A DNA stretch of 64,000 nucleotides from Mesorhizobium sp. SARCC-RB16n (GCF_008520305.1 NZ_ML703253.1:1-64000); one strand, 5' to 3'. Positions 17,030-26,094 are shown, numbered from the stretch's first letter. Numbers and translations: made by a program. Notes: generated by a model from the sequence alone, not told the origin.

Positions 17030-17614
17030 TCAGGCGCGATCGGCGAAGTCGTGCACGACGCGCTGCAGCAACGGCACATAGTCGCGAAACGCCCGCGTCC
17101 GCATGTTGGCAACCTTGCCGCCCTCGTCCCAGATGCGAACCCGCACCGCTTCCTCGTGGAACGGGTTCTTGCGGAACGCAGCGACCTCGTCGGCACTCAT
17201 CGGTCCGCCCTGCAGCGACAAGGTGTGAACCGAAGCCGGCGACAGCCTGGAGAAATAAGTCGGGTCCGTGGCGCAGAGATAGCGCTTGGCGGCGACATGC
17301 AGCCGGACGCATTCGACGATGACCGGCGGGAAGAACGGCGCCAGCACCTCGCCGCCGGCCTCGTCATGGTGCTTGTCCTCGATATCGTCGGGCGAATAGG
17401 TGCCGAACTCGCTGGTGTAGTGGCCGATGTCGTGCAGCAGCGCGGCGGCCACCAGCACCTCGGACGCTCCATCCTGCTCCGCCAGCCAAGCTCCTTGCAG
17501 CATGTGCTCGGACATCGTCACCGGCTCGCCGAGGTAGGATTCCGCTCCCCGGCGCTCGAAAATGTCGGCGATGAACTCGACGATGGTGTCCGCATTCAGA
17601 TCCTGGCCGCTCAT
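17030..17614 (-). CDS. tmpB: HD-domain mixed-valence diiron oxygenase, TmpB/PhnZ type
   Basis: 194-residue HD-fold protein. Candidate iron ligands are His37, His61-Asp62 (LLHDIGHY), His82/83 and His106. PhnZ/TmpB enzymes cleave 1-hydroxy-2-(trimethyl)aminoethylphosphonate oxidatively, releasing phosphate and glycine betaine (or glycine for PhnZ). The start ATG overlaps the tmpA stop (ATGA), with AAGGAGG upstream. Pairing with a gamma-butyrobetaine-hydroxylase-like partner points to the trimethylated substrate (TmpB) rather than PhnZ. Substrate assignment is inference from context. Confidence 0.8.
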   Translation of the reverse strand: MSGQDLNADTIVEFIADIFERRGAESYLGEPVTMSEHMLQGAWLAEQDGASEVLVAAALLHDIGHYTSEFGTYSPDDIEDKHHDEAGGEVLAPFFPPVIVECVRLHVAAKRYLCATDPTYFSRLSPASVHTLSLQGGPMSADEVAAFRKNPFHEEAVRVRIWDEGGKVANMRTRAFRDYVPLLQRVVHDFADRA

Positions 17615-18762
17615 TCCGCCGCCTCCTTGAAGCCGTGTTCGATCGCGGCGAGCGTCGACAAGAGGCCGTCCTTGTCGGCGTAGCATCCCTGCAGCCAGCG
17701 CTTGCCGGTGCCGGAAAACGCCTTGCGGGCATGCATGACGCGGGTGTTGTCGACGATGAAGGCCTGGCCGGGCTCAAGCTTGAAGGTGACTTCGAAGGAT
17801 GGATCCTCGATCAGCTCGGCGAAGCGGCGGTAGGCGCCATAGTAGCGATCCATATCGGCGAACGGCACATCGACGGTCGGCGCCAGCGAGCGGTTGTTGA
17901 AGCGGATGCAGATCAGTTCGCCGTCGGGTCCAAGCTCGATCATCGGTCGTTTGGACTGCAGGCGCACACCGGATGAACCTGCATATTCGAACCGCGCCGC
18001 ATGGGAGCTCAACAGCCGAAAACCTTCGGTGTCTTCCGCCTGCAGGGCTGCCGCGACGGCAAAGCCGTCGACGACACTGGATTCGCCGCCCTCCACCGTG
18101 TTCTCGATGCAGGACAGGATCTGCAGCGTCGGCACTGGATCGCGATAGGGATTGTCGGTGTGCGCCTGCAGGCCGAGATTGGTGTAGGCGAGGTTGTTCG
18201 GGTTGACCTCGGCGCGCACTTCGAACCAGCGCCCGTAATTGGTTTCCCTGATGTAGCCGAAAAGGTCGGACACCTTGCAAAGCGAACCGGATTCGGTTGG
18301 CAACCCGTCCATTACCGCAAAGCCATAAGTCCTCACCGCCGAAAGCCATTCGCGCAGGACACCGCGGCCATGGAAGGCCGCCGGATAGTTGGCGCGCGGC
18401 ACCGAGTTCTGCATCGTCGCCCGGGTCCAGCGCTGGATGACATCGCCTGTCCAACCGGGCTGGCGTGTCTCGTCGCGATCATAGGCGTTTGCACATAGCC
18501 ATTGGGCGGGAAAGCTGACAGTCTTTCCCTCCGGTACGAAGCTGATCTCCAGCACTCCGGCCTTTATGGAAGCAGCGCCGATCCGCGTCTCGGCGGGAAT
18601 ATCGAGGATGGTGATGAGCCGCTGGCCATTGCCGGCGCTGCGCGTCTTGTCGTCGAGCGCGTTGTCGCGCAGCCATACGGCGTGAAAGCGGGTTCGCTTC
18701 CCGCCCTGCCAGCCAAGTTCGATTGTTCTGCCTTCGTCGCCGACCAGCGCGTGGGTGAGCAT
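17611..18762 (-). CDS. tmpA: Fe(II)/2-oxoglutarate dioxygenase, TmpA type
   Basis: 383-residue member of the TauD/gamma-butyrobetaine hydroxylase family. Iron triad: His201-x-Asp203 ([12 protein letters not shown]) and His344 ([13 protein letters not shown]). The N-terminal domain starts FHAVWLRDN like BBOX1, but the zinc-binding cysteines and the later histidine of that family are replaced ([21 protein letters not shown]). It is translationally coupled to the HD oxygenase, as in 2-trimethylaminoethylphosphonate pathways, where TmpA hydroxylates C1. A carnitine-type gamma-butyrobetaine hydroxylase is the alternative, made less likely by the HD partner. Confidence 0.8.
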   Translation of the reverse strand: MLTHALVGDEGRTIELGWQGGKRTRFHAVWLRDNALDDKTRSAGNGQRLITILDIPAETRIGAASIKAGVLEISFVPEGKTVSFPAQWLCANAYDRDETRQPGWTGDVIQRWTRATMQNSVPRANYPAAFHGRGVLREWLSAVRTYGFAVMDGLPTESGSLCKVSDLFGYIRETNYGRWFEVRAEVNPNNLAYTNLGLQAHTDNPYRDPVPTLQILSCIENTVEGGESSVVDGFAVAAALQAEDTEGFRLLSSHAARFEYAGSSGVRLQSKRPMIELGPDGELICIRFNNRSLAPTVDVPFADMDRYYGAYRRFAELIEDPSFEVTFKLEPGQAFIVDNTRVMHARKAFSGTGKRWLQGCYADKDGLLSTLAAIEHGFKEAAE

Positions 18763-18872
18763 GGAAATCCGTCCTGTCCGCTGTTGTCCACGGCATGTTC
18801 CGTGGGTTTCGATTGCATGTTGAGCTCACGATAGGCATAATTCAAATTATCATATTTTGGCCAATGACGCCG

Positions 18873-18882
18873 ATTAGCTAAT
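18873..18882. promoter_or_regulatory. ATTAG/CTAAT palindrome in the tmpA-lysR divergent region
   Basis: Perfect 10-bp palindrome ATTAGCTAAT overlapping the start codon of the LysR gene. CTAAT is the core known for the related regulator GcvA. The surrounding 18830-18860 region is AT-rich (TTCAAATTATCATATTTT) and likely holds the divergent promoters. Confidence 0.35.
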
Positions 18883-19768
18883 GGCTCGACGTACCATGCC
18901 TGCCTTGCCTCCACTCGACTGGCTGCGCAGTTTCGAGGCTGCGGCACGGCTGTCGAATTTCACCGCGGCGGCAGCCGAACTCGGCCTGACCCAGGCGGCC
19001 GTCAGCCAGCACATCCGGCTGCTCGAGGAACGGCTGAAGACGCGACTGTTCTCGCGGCTGGCGCGCGGGGTCGCGCTATCGTCGGAGGGCGCAGCCTACC
19101 TGCCCCACATCCAGTCGGCCTTCGCCACCATTGGCAGCAGCACGGCGGAACTGTTCGAACCACGCGCCGTCCGGACGGTCTCCATCCGGGTGCCGATCTC
19201 ATTTGCCTTGCTCGCGCTGGTCCCGGCGCTGCCCGATCTCGCCGAGGCGCTGCCGCGCATCCAGCTCGATCTGGTGACGATCCATCGGCCGACCGACTAC
19301 GATCTGCCGGGCTCGGCGCTCGACATCCGTTTCGGCAATGGATCCTTTCCTGGACGCGAGGCCGAGAGGCTGACCGCCGAGCGGCTTGTACCGGTGGCAA
19401 GTCCGGCCCTGGCCAGTGCCGCCGACTGGACATCGCTGCCGCTGCTTCTCGTGGCCGGCGCGCGCGAGATGTGGGCGGAATGGTTCGCGGCGGCCGGATT
19501 GGCGGGGCATTCCCAGCGGTCGCACCGCTTCGACAGTTTCGTCGCCGCGATGGAGGCGTCGAGCGCCGGCGCCGGCGTGCTTCTGGGGTCCCGCCCCTTG
19601 ATCGACGCGGCGCTCGACGGTGGAGCGCTGGTCCCGCTTTCCGATTTTGAGCTCGCCAGCACGTCGGGGCATTTTCTAACGAGGCCGTCGACCGCGCAGC
19701 TGACCGGTGCCGAGCAGGATTTCCGCCACTGGCTGCTGAAGCGCCTTGCCGGAAAGGCCCGGACCTGA
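18881..19768 (+). CDS. LysR-family regulator (GcvA-like), probable tmpAB regulator
   Basis: 295-residue LysR protein: winged HTH at residues ~8-66 (LDWLRSFEAAARLSNFTAAAAELGLTQAAVSQHIRLLEERL), then a periplasmic-binding-like effector domain. It starts 118 bp from the divergent tmpA start, the classic arrangement for a LysR regulator of the neighbouring catabolic operon. The likely inducer is the phosphonate or a metabolite (inference). ATG 18881 lacks an SD; ATG 18896 would shorten it by five residues. Confidence 0.9.
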   Translation: MARRTMPALPPLDWLRSFEAAARLSNFTAAAAELGLTQAAVSQHIRLLEERLKTRLFSRLARGVALSSEGAAYLPHIQSAFATIGSSTAELFEPRAVRTVSIRVPISFALLALVPALPDLAEALPRIQLDLVTIHRPTDYDLPGSALDIRFGNGSFPGREAERLTAERLVPVASPALASAADWTSLPLLLVAGAREMWAEWFAAAGLAGHSQRSHRFDSFVAAMEASSAGAGVLLGSRPLIDAALDGGALVPLSDFELASTSGHFLTRPSTAQLTGAEQDFRHWLLKRLAGKART

Positions 19769-19774
19769 CCGGCG

Positions 19775-20305
19775 TTACCGCGACGCTCCGCCGATACGTT
19801 TCCAGTAGATCAGCGTGCCTGTCAGCCCGCCATGCGGCTTCAGCGCATAATCCGGGACCTCGCCGGCCAGGGTGAAGCCAAGCTTCTCATAAAGTCCCGA
19901 CGCACCCTCCTCCGTCGCCGTATCCAGAACCAGCAGCGTGCGTCCCTTCTCCGCCGCGAGGCGTTCGGCGGCCCGCATCAGCCGGGTCCCGACACCCTTG
20001 CCCCGCTGCTCGACCGATGTCATCAGCTTGGCCATCTCAGCCCGATGCGGCTGGTTGGGCGGGCAGTCGAGCAGCAAGGTGACGGTGCCGACCAGAGCCC
20101 CGCCGTCCCATGCCCCAAGCACCATTCTTTCCCCTCGTGCCGCCGCGGCCAGCGACGTCTCCCAGAATGCCTTTGCCGCCTCAGGCGCCAGCGGATGCAT
20201 GAAACTGACCGATCCGCCGGCGGCAACCGTTTCGACCAGCAGATCAGTCAGCAGTGCGAGTGTTTTCTGGTTGACGGTCAACGGCTTGATTTCTATGGCA
20301 TTCAT
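19775..20305 (-). CDS. GNAT-family N-acetyltransferase
   Basis: 176 residues with a GNAT acetyl-CoA-binding motif A, MTSVEQRGKGVGTRLMRAAERLA (R/Q-x-x-G-x-G/A present as QRGKGVG), and motif B GLYEKLGFTLAGEVPDYA. The substrate cannot be told. Convergent with the LysR gene, 6 nt apart, so it is transcribed separately from it. Confidence 0.9.
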   Translation of the reverse strand: MNAIEIKPLTVNQKTLALLTDLLVETVAAGGSVSFMHPLAPEAAKAFWETSLAAAARGERMVLGAWDGGALVGTVTLLLDCPPNQPHRAEMAKLMTSVEQRGKGVGTRLMRAAERLAAEKGRTLLVLDTATEEGASGLYEKLGFTLAGEVPDYALKPHGGLTGTLIYWKRIGGASR

Positions 20306-20350
20306 ACTTGTTCCTCCGGAAACGATTGCCGGGGTTCGATAGCGCCGGCG

Positions 20351-20659
20351 TCAGTCGAGATGGCGCACACGCCGCCGCTTGCGCGCGGCCTTGATGGCGC
20401 TGATGCGTTCGATGTCTTCTTCCCTGAGATGCCGACCGCGCTCCAGGATTTCGAGCGTGTATTCCTCATAGGTGAGGCCCAGCCGTTCAGCCTTGTCCAT
20501 GCGCATCAGCATGACCTCGCGGCTCGGCGCCTTCCACGCCTTGGCGTGCGCCGCCTGCCAGGCCAGGAAGATATAAGGATCGCCCTTGCCCCATGGCGGC
20601 CCCTTGTAGTCGTCGAGAGGCGGCCCCCCATTGTGGGAGCGCTTTGGCCGTCTTGCCAT
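20351..20659 (-). CDS. Conserved hypothetical protein (102 aa)
   Basis: Basic soluble protein starting MARRPKRSHNGGPPLDD, followed by WGKGDPYIFLAWQAAHAKAW and a helical charged C-terminus ending AARKRRRVRHLD. No domain recognised. It begins 4 nt after the XRE-cupin stop, so it is almost surely cotranscribed with it. The start ATG at 20659 was chosen because the upstream ORF extension is antisense-like sequence inside the regulator gene. Confidence 0.7.
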   Translation of the reverse strand: MARRPKRSHNGGPPLDDYKGPPWGKGDPYIFLAWQAAHAKAWKAPSREVMLMRMDKAERLGLTYEEYTLEILERGRHLREEDIERISAIKAARKRRRVRHLD

Positions 20660-20663
20660 GATG

Positions 20664-21227
20664 TCAGCCCCTGACCAGGGCGACGAGATAGTCGGCGCCC
20701 GGCTCCAGTGCATGGAACGTGCAGTCCGACGGCGCCCCGAGCGCCAGGCAGTCGCCTGGCTCGAGCCTGTGCACCTGATCACCCTCGGTGAATTCGAGTT
20801 TTCCCGAGATCAGCCAGATCTGCTGCTTGATGAAGGCGTAGGAAGCCGCCGGCAAGCTGACCTTCGCACCCGCCGGCAGATGGACCTTGATCAGCTCGAG
20901 CGGCATGTCGCAGGCCGGCGACAGATGCCGCCTGACATAGCCTGTATCGGGATCGCGCCACACCGGCTGGCCGGCCGCGCGCAGCAGCCCGCCGCCTTGC
21001 AATTCCGCGCGCGCGATGAGGGTCGAGAGCGTCATGCCGAAGGCCGCCGCAATACGCACCAGAAGCGCGGCCGTCGGACTGGTCATGCCGCGCTCGATCG
21101 TGCTCAGCATCGCCTTGGAAACACCGGACCGTTCGGCGAGTTCGGCCAACGCCCAGTCCCGCATGATCCTCTCGGCGTGGATCCGCTTGCCGATGGTCGA
21201 GGAAATATCGTTCGCTATATCAGCCAT
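20664..21227 (-). CDS. XRE-family regulator with C-terminal cupin sensor
   Basis: 187 residues: N-terminal HTH_3 (IGKRIHAERIMRDWALAELAERSGVSKAMLSTIERG, ~10-60) and a C-terminal cupin barrel (KVHLPAGAKVSLP to LEPGDCLALGAPSDCTFHALEPG). Such proteins often control amino-acid or polyamine genes. A perfect TATAAT lies 6 nt upstream of the ATG (21234-21239), so the mRNA is probably leaderless. It is upstream of, and coupled to, the 102-residue hypothetical gene. Confidence 0.88.
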   Translation of the reverse strand: MADIANDISSTIGKRIHAERIMRDWALAELAERSGVSKAMLSTIERGMTSPTAALLVRIAAAFGMTLSTLIARAELQGGGLLRAAGQPVWRDPDTGYVRRHLSPACDMPLELIKVHLPAGAKVSLPAASYAFIKQQIWLISGKLEFTEGDQVHRLEPGDCLALGAPSDCTFHALEPGADYLVALVRG

Positions 21228-21233
21228 TCGTCC

Positions 21234-21239
21234 ATTATA
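21234..21239 (-). promoter_or_regulatory. -10 element of the XRE-cupin gene
   Basis: Consensus TATAAT on the minus strand, ending 6 nt before the start codon. The -35 is weak (TTCACC about 16 nt upstream). No Shine-Dalgarno fits between, which suggests a leaderless transcript. Confidence 0.5.
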
Positions 21240-21308
21240 GCGAAGCAACAAGACGGGTGAAGAGCCCTCTCGCGATAATTTTCACCGGGTCCTTAATCCT
21301 CTCTACAC

Positions 21309-21328
21309 CATCCGACCTCATCCGACCT
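21309..21328. repeat. Tandem 10-bp direct repeat CATCCGACCT
   Basis: Two perfect adjacent copies (21309-21318 and 21319-21328) in the 150-bp divergent region between the XRE-cupin gene and the ATPase gene. One helical turn apart, so a tandem operator for the ATPase or the regulator is possible. Confidence 0.4.
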
Positions 21329-21379
21329 TAACCCCGTTCCTGTAGGGTCCGATCTCCAGGGAAATGGGGATTGGCGTCC

Positions 21380-23212
21380 ATGTATGTCGAACGCGAAGCT
21401 TCCGTCAGAGAACCGACATCGCAGGAGCGCCGCAACGCAGAGCAGAACGACCGGCGCATCCTGGGCAACGTCGTGCAATGCGACGGCGCGCGCGCCACCA
21501 TCAGCGCCTATGCCGACGATATCGACGGCGCGGTCACCGGCCTGTGGACGGTGGGCAAGATGATCTCCATCAATCTGGGCACGACGCGCACCGTTGGCCT
21601 GGTCTATGCGATCGGCAAGTCGGATCGCGCCTGGAGCAATGAAGGCCAGAACGCCATCGAGGTCAGCATCGAGTTGATCGGCGAGGTCCGTGACGGCGCC
21701 GAACCCGGCGCCAAGCCGATCTTCGACCGCGGCATCACCTGCTATCCGCATATCGGCGCCGTCGCGCACCGCATCCGTACCCGCGACCTACAGGCAGTCT
21801 ATGACCTGGCCGGTCGCCATTCCATTACCATCGGCTCGCTGGCGCAGGACGAGGCTATCGCCGCCAACATCGCCATCGACGATACGCTGGCGCGCCATTT
21901 CGCCATTGTCGGCACGACCGGCGTCGGCAAGTCGACCGCCGTGTCGCTGCTGCTGCGCAAGTCGATCGCAGCGCGGCCGGACCTGCGCATCCTGATCCTC
22001 GATCCGCACAATGAATTCGCGGCCTCGCTGCCTGAATATTGCGTCAGGGTCGATTCCAAGACGCTCGACCTGCCGTTCTGGATGTTCAAGCTCGAGGAAT
22101 TCGCCGAGGTGCTGTTCCGCGGACGCGAAACGGAGCCGGAAGAGATCGATGCCTTGCGCGACCTAATTCCGTTGGCCAAGAACCTCTATCGCAACCCAGG
22201 CTCAGGCACTTACCTCAGACGCGGCAGCGACGCGTTGACCGCCGATACGCCGGTGCCTTATCGCATCGCCGACCTGCTCAAGCAGATCGACGAGCGCATG
22301 GGCATGCTCGAAAGCAAGAACGATCGCCCGACGCTCAAATCGCTGAAGACGCGCATCGAATCCGCGGCTGCCGATCCGCGCTACCGCTTCATGTTCAATT
22401 CGCGCCTGATCGAGGACACCATCCACGAGACGATCGGCAACATCTTCCGCGTGCCGCATCATGGCCGCCCGGTGACCTGCTTCGAGATGGCCGGCATGCC
22501 CTCAGAAGTGGTCAATTCCGTCTGTTCGGTGCTGGCGCGCCTGGCCTTCGACCTCGCTCTGTGGAGCGAAGGCAAGCTGCAGCTCCTGTTTTTATGTGAG
22601 GAAGCGCACCGCTACATGCCGGCCGATCCGCGTCTCGGCTTCGCGCCGACCCGGCACGCGCTGTCGCGCATCGCCAAGGAAGGCCGCAAATATGGCTGCT
22701 ATCTCGGCGTCGTCACCCAGCGCCCGGGCGAGTTGGACCCAACCATCCTGTCGCAATGCTCGACCTTCTTCGCCATGCGGCTCGCCAACGAGCAGGACCA
22801 GGCGATCATCCGCTCGGCAATCGCCGACTCGTCCGCCTCAACGCTCGCGTTCCTGTCGTCCATGGGCCAGCGCGAAGCGATCGCCTTCGGCGAAGGCGTG
22901 GCGACGACCATGCGGCTGAAATTCGAAAGACTGCCCGCTCACTTGCTGCCCGGTACGGCCAAGCGCGAGGAAGAGATGACATCAAAACCCGGCGAGGTCG
23001 ATCTCGTGGCGATCGTCGAGCGGCTGCGCAACGTGCCGAAACCACAGAGCCAGGCGATGGCCTTCGCCGAAGTGGTCGATTCCGGCCGCCAGGCCGGCGA
23101 CCCCGACTACCGCAAACCCGCAGGGGCGGCGCGCGTGCAGTCGGACGAAGATTTCGACACGCGCTACGGCCTCAAACCTGCAACCTTCGGCCTGCGCCCG
23201 CAGAGCGATTGA
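21380..23212 (+). CDS. HerA/DUF87-type ATPase
   Basis: About 610 residues: an N-terminal HAS-barrel-like beta domain (NVVQCDGARATISAYADD), then an AAA+/FtsK-HerA ATPase with Walker A GTTGVGKST near residue 180, a following LILDPHNEF, and Walker B LLFLCEEAHRYMP, with the arginine-finger/sensor region GVVTQRPGELDPTILSQC. HerA proteins are hexameric DNA translocases, usually acting with the nuclease NurA. No NurA, Sir2 or DUF4297 partner lies nearby. The ATG at 21380 with GGGGA upstream is preferred over TTG 21371. Divergent from the XRE-cupin gene. Confidence 0.85.
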   Translation: MYVEREASVREPTSQERRNAEQNDRRILGNVVQCDGARATISAYADDIDGAVTGLWTVGKMISINLGTTRTVGLVYAIGKSDRAWSNEGQNAIEVSIELIGEVRDGAEPGAKPIFDRGITCYPHIGAVAHRIRTRDLQAVYDLAGRHSITIGSLAQDEAIAANIAIDDTLARHFAIVGTTGVGKSTAVSLLLRKSIAARPDLRILILDPHNEFAASLPEYCVRVDSKTLDLPFWMFKLEEFAEVLFRGRETEPEEIDALRDLIPLAKNLYRNPGSGTYLRRGSDALTADTPVPYRIADLLKQIDERMGMLESKNDRPTLKSLKTRIESAAADPRYRFMFNSRLIEDTIHETIGNIFRVPHHGRPVTCFEMAGMPSEVVNSVCSVLARLAFDLALWSEGKLQLLFLCEEAHRYMPADPRLGFAPTRHALSRIAKEGRKYGCYLGVVTQRPGELDPTILSQCSTFFAMRLANEQDQAIIRSAIADSSASTLAFLSSMGQREAIAFGEGVATTMRLKFERLPAHLLPGTAKREEEMTSKPGEVDLVAIVERLRNVPKPQSQAMAFAEVVDSGRQAGDPDYRKPAGAARVQSDEDFDTRYGLKPATFGLRPQSD

Positions 23213-23353
23213 GTATAGCCGCTACTTGCGTCAAATTTCCGTGGCTGGTGTTGGTTTCGAGGACCGGAGCGGAGCGGACATCCAGTCCGTGAGCACCGGA
23301 AGACGCAGAAAACGGCAGCAGACGGCAGGCCTCACGAATTCAGTGATGGGATT
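23213..23353. other. Intergenic region with nested short dyads
   Basis: Convergent gap between the ATPase and GGDEF genes. It contains GGAC-ATCCA-GTCC (23276-23288) flanked by CCGG boxes (23264-23267, 23296-23299). This could be an intergenic palindromic unit or a transcript end. No gene seen. Confidence 0.3.
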
Positions 23354-24148
23354 TTAGGCGCAGACGCGATTGCGGCCTTGCCTTTTTGCCTCGTAGAGCT
23401 GGCGGTCGGCGCGGCGGTAAAACTCCTCGGCGGTTTCCTTGCGGTCCCAGACGGCGAGCCCGACGCTGGTGGTGATCTTGAGCCGGACATTGTTGCCGGA
23501 GAGGATCGACATGTTGGCGATCGCCTTGCGGATGCGCTCGGCGAATTTGGCCAGAAGGTCCGCCTCCATGTTGGGCGTGACCACGGCGAACTCCTCGCCG
23601 CCCAGGCGCGCCACCACATCGTGGAAACGTGTCATGTCCCTAAGGCATCTGGCGACAGCCTTGAGCACCTCGTCGCCGACATCGTGGCCATGCGTGTCGT
23701 TGACCTGCTTGAAATGGTCGAGATCGAGGATCATCAGCCCGACCGGCTTCTCGATGCGCCGGAACTCCTCGAGATATTCCGTCAGCGCGTCGTCGAAATA
23801 GCGCCGGTTCTGCATGCCGGTCAGGCCGTCGGTCAGGGCGGCGTGTTCGAGCGTTTCGGAGCGGGCGCTGAGCGAAACCGTCATGGCGCGCAGCTTGCCT
23901 TCTTCCGTCGCCTGTTTGCGGATCAGCGGGTAGATGAAGAAGATGCCGAAAAACAGCGCGGTCGCAAGCAGTACGCCCGTCGCGAACAACAGCTTGTTGA
24001 GGTAGATGACCTTGTCCAGACCCGACTGCGTGTGGAGTTCCGTGGCGAAGGATTGCAAGAGCCCGTAGGCGTGCAGCGTCACCAGGCCAGCGGCCAGGAT
24101 CACGAAGATAAAGACGAAAAAAGCGGATTCCGCCTTATGGAAACGCAT
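23354..24148 (-). CDS. Membrane-anchored GGDEF diguanylate cyclase
   Basis: 264 residues: two membrane segments (SAFFVFIFVILAAGLVTLHAYG and LLFATGVLLATALFFGIFFIYP) enclosing a short periplasmic loop, then a GGDEF domain (LTDGLTGMQNRRYFDDALTEYL to the active-site RLGGEEFAVV). GGEEF is catalytically competent. It should make cyclic di-GMP from two GTP. No clear RxxD inhibitory site was spotted. The start ATG at 24148 has GGGGAG upstream; a longer frame to 24367 would run into the miaA end region without an SD. Confidence 0.9.
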   Translation of the reverse strand: MRFHKAESAFFVFIFVILAAGLVTLHAYGLLQSFATELHTQSGLDKVIYLNKLLFATGVLLATALFFGIFFIYPLIRKQATEEGKLRAMTVSLSARSETLEHAALTDGLTGMQNRRYFDDALTEYLEEFRRIEKPVGLMILDLDHFKQVNDTHGHDVGDEVLKAVARCLRDMTRFHDVVARLGGEEFAVVTPNMEADLLAKFAERIRKAIANMSILSGNNVRLKITTSVGLAVWDRKETAEEFYRRADRQLYEAKRQGRNRVCA

Positions 24149-24251
24149 CTGCTCCCCGATGAAAAGTACCCACGACCTTATGGCACCGACCGCCTTACGG
24201 AGCGTTAATTCCGGCAACTTCGGCGAGAACCCTGCCCTCAAGGTCAACTTT

Positions 24252-25217
24252 TTAAGTTGCATTAGCAACAAGTGTTTGGATCTTGGTTTCGAGACTGTCA
24301 TCGGGGCGCAATCTCTGCCATTCCGGCCCCAGCTGATGTCGAAACCAGGTCGCCTGCCGCTTGGCATACTGCCTGGTTGCGATCTTGGCGCGTTCGATCG
24401 CCTCGGGAAAGCTCGATTGCCCTGCCATTGCGGCCTGCAGCTCGCGAACCCCGATCGCCTTCATCGCCGGCAGGTCCGGATCGAGACGAAGGGCCGCAAG
24501 CTGCTTGACCTCCTCCAGCGCGCCCTTGTCCAGCATCCGGTCGAAACGCCTTTCGATGCGGTCGACCAGCGCCGCCCTATCCGGCTCGATGACCAGGAAA
24601 TGTGCGCTCTGCCTGTCGATCAGCGGCCGGCCGCGCTCGGCCTGCCATTCCAGGATCGACCGGCCGGACGCGTCGAGCACCTCGAGCGCCCGCACGATGC
24701 GCTGGCTGTCGGTCGGCTTCAACTGCATGGCGGCTTTCGAATCTTCGCGCAGCAGGATGCCATGCAATTTGACCGCGCCGTGCTCCTTCAACTCATAGCG
24801 CCAGCGATCACGTATCCGCTGCGGAATATCAGGCATTTCCGAAATGCCCTCGGCCAGCGCGCGAAAATAAAGGCCTGTGCCGCCGACGAAGATTGGCCGT
24901 CGCGAGAGCGCTCCGTCATCGATGAGTTTCATCACGTCGCGCAGCCAGGCGCCGGTCGAGTAGGCGGAGCCGGGATGGACATGCCCATAGAGAAAATGCT
25001 GCGCCCGAGCGAGCTCGGCCGCCTCCGGCCGCGCGGTCAGAACGTCGAGAACAGAATAGCCCTGCATGGAATCGGTGTTGATGATGACGCCGCCGGTGCG
25101 TTCGGCCAGTTCGAGCGCCAGCGCCGACTTGCCGCTGGCGGTCGGCCCGGCTATCAGGATCGCGTTCTTCACGCGGCCTTCGCCCGCATCCGCGCCGGAA
25201 TTCTCGATGCCGCTCAT
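24252..25217 (-). CDS. miaA: tRNA dimethylallyltransferase
   Basis: Transfers dimethylallyl to N6 of A37 in tRNAs reading UNN codons. P-loop [39 protein letters not shown] and the C-terminal [16 protein letters not shown] are all typical of MiaA. 321 residues if it starts at ATG 25217 (MSGIENSG). A GTG at 25172 with GAAGG four nt before it would give 306 residues and avoid overlapping serB. Divergent from serB with the first codons sharing DNA. Confidence 0.96.
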   Translation of the reverse strand: MSGIENSGADAGEGRVKNAILIAGPTASGKSALALELAERTGGVIINTDSMQGYSVLDVLTARPEAAELARAQHFLYGHVHPGSAYSTGAWLRDVMKLIDDGALSRRPIFVGGTGLYFRALAEGISEMPDIPQRIRDRWRYELKEHGAVKLHGILLREDSKAAMQLKPTDSQRIVRALEVLDASGRSILEWQAERGRPLIDRQSAHFLVIEPDRAALVDRIERRFDRMLDKGALEEVKQLAALRLDPDLPAMKAIGVRELQAAMAGQSSFPEAIERAKIATRQYAKRQATWFRHQLGPEWQRLRPDDSLETKIQTLVANAT

Positions 25218-26094
25218 TGCCACGCTTGTTTCCCGTCCCGCTGACCGCGCTCTGTCGCCGTCGCTTGCGAATATGGCCTCACGGTCGGTGGACGCAAGCG
25301 CTGTCGTCTGGCTGGCCGAGGGGATTGCCTGCGATCTTGCGTTGCCGCAAGAGGCTGAGGCCGCCGGTGTCACCGCTGCCCTGCGGGCGGCATTGGGCGC
25401 CGAACCAGTCGACGTGATCGTCCAGCAGGCTGAAACACGCCGCAAGAAAATCCTTCTCGCCGACATGGATTCGACCATGATCGACCAGGAGTGCATCGAC
25501 GAACTGGCCGACGAGATCGGCGTCAAGGATCGCGTCGCGGCCATCACCGCGCGGTCGATGAATGGCGAGATCGCCTTCGAGCCGGCGTTGCGTGAGCGCG
25601 TCGCGCTGCTGAAGGGCCTCGATGCCGCCGTGGTCGACCGCATCGTCGCCAATCGGCTGACATTGGCCTCGGGCGGCCGCGCGCTGGTCCAGACCATGCG
25701 CGCCAACGGCGCCTGGACGGCGCTCGTCTCGGGCGGCTTCGAGGTGTTCACCACGCGTATCGCCGCGATGCTCGGCTTTCAGGAAAACCGCGCCAACAGC
25801 CTGCTCGACCAGGGCGGACGCTTCACCGGGCTGGTCGGCGAGCCGATCCTCGGCCGCGCCGCCAAGGCCGAGGCGCTGCTCGAAATCTGTGCGCGCCTTG
25901 GCCTGACGCCGGCCGATGCCATCGCCGTCGGCGACGGCGCCAACGATCTCGACATGATCCGCCTGGCCGGAACCGGCGTCGCGCTGCATGCCAAGCCTAC
26001 CGTCGCGGCGCAGGCAAAAGTCCGGATCGACCATGCCGACCTAACCGCGCTGCTCTATCTGCAGGGCTACCGGCAGGAAGAATTCGTCCAATGA
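25207..26094 (+). CDS. serB: Phosphoserine phosphatase
   Basis: Final step of serine synthesis (O-phosphoserine to serine). HAD motif [21 protein letters not shown] with nucleophile Asp, motif II SGGFEVF, motif [17 protein letters not shown]. 295 residues; the first ~80 form a degenerate ACT-like region. The ATG at 25207 ([11 protein letters not shown]) lies inside the 5' end of miaA on the other strand when the longer miaA start is used. The stop overlaps the following acetyltransferase start (ATGA), so the two are cotranscribed. Confidence 0.95.
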   Translation: MPLIATLVSRPADRALSPSLANMASRSVDASAVVWLAEGIACDLALPQEAEAAGVTAALRAALGAEPVDVIVQQAETRRKKILLADMDSTMIDQECIDELADEIGVKDRVAAITARSMNGEIAFEPALRERVALLKGLDAAVVDRIVANRLTLASGGRALVQTMRANGAWTALVSGGFEVFTTRIAAMLGFQENRANSLLDQGGRFTGLVGEPILGRAAKAEALLEICARLGLTPADAIAVGDGANDLDMIRLAGTGVALHAKPTVAAQAKVRIDHADLTALLYLQGYRQEEFVQ

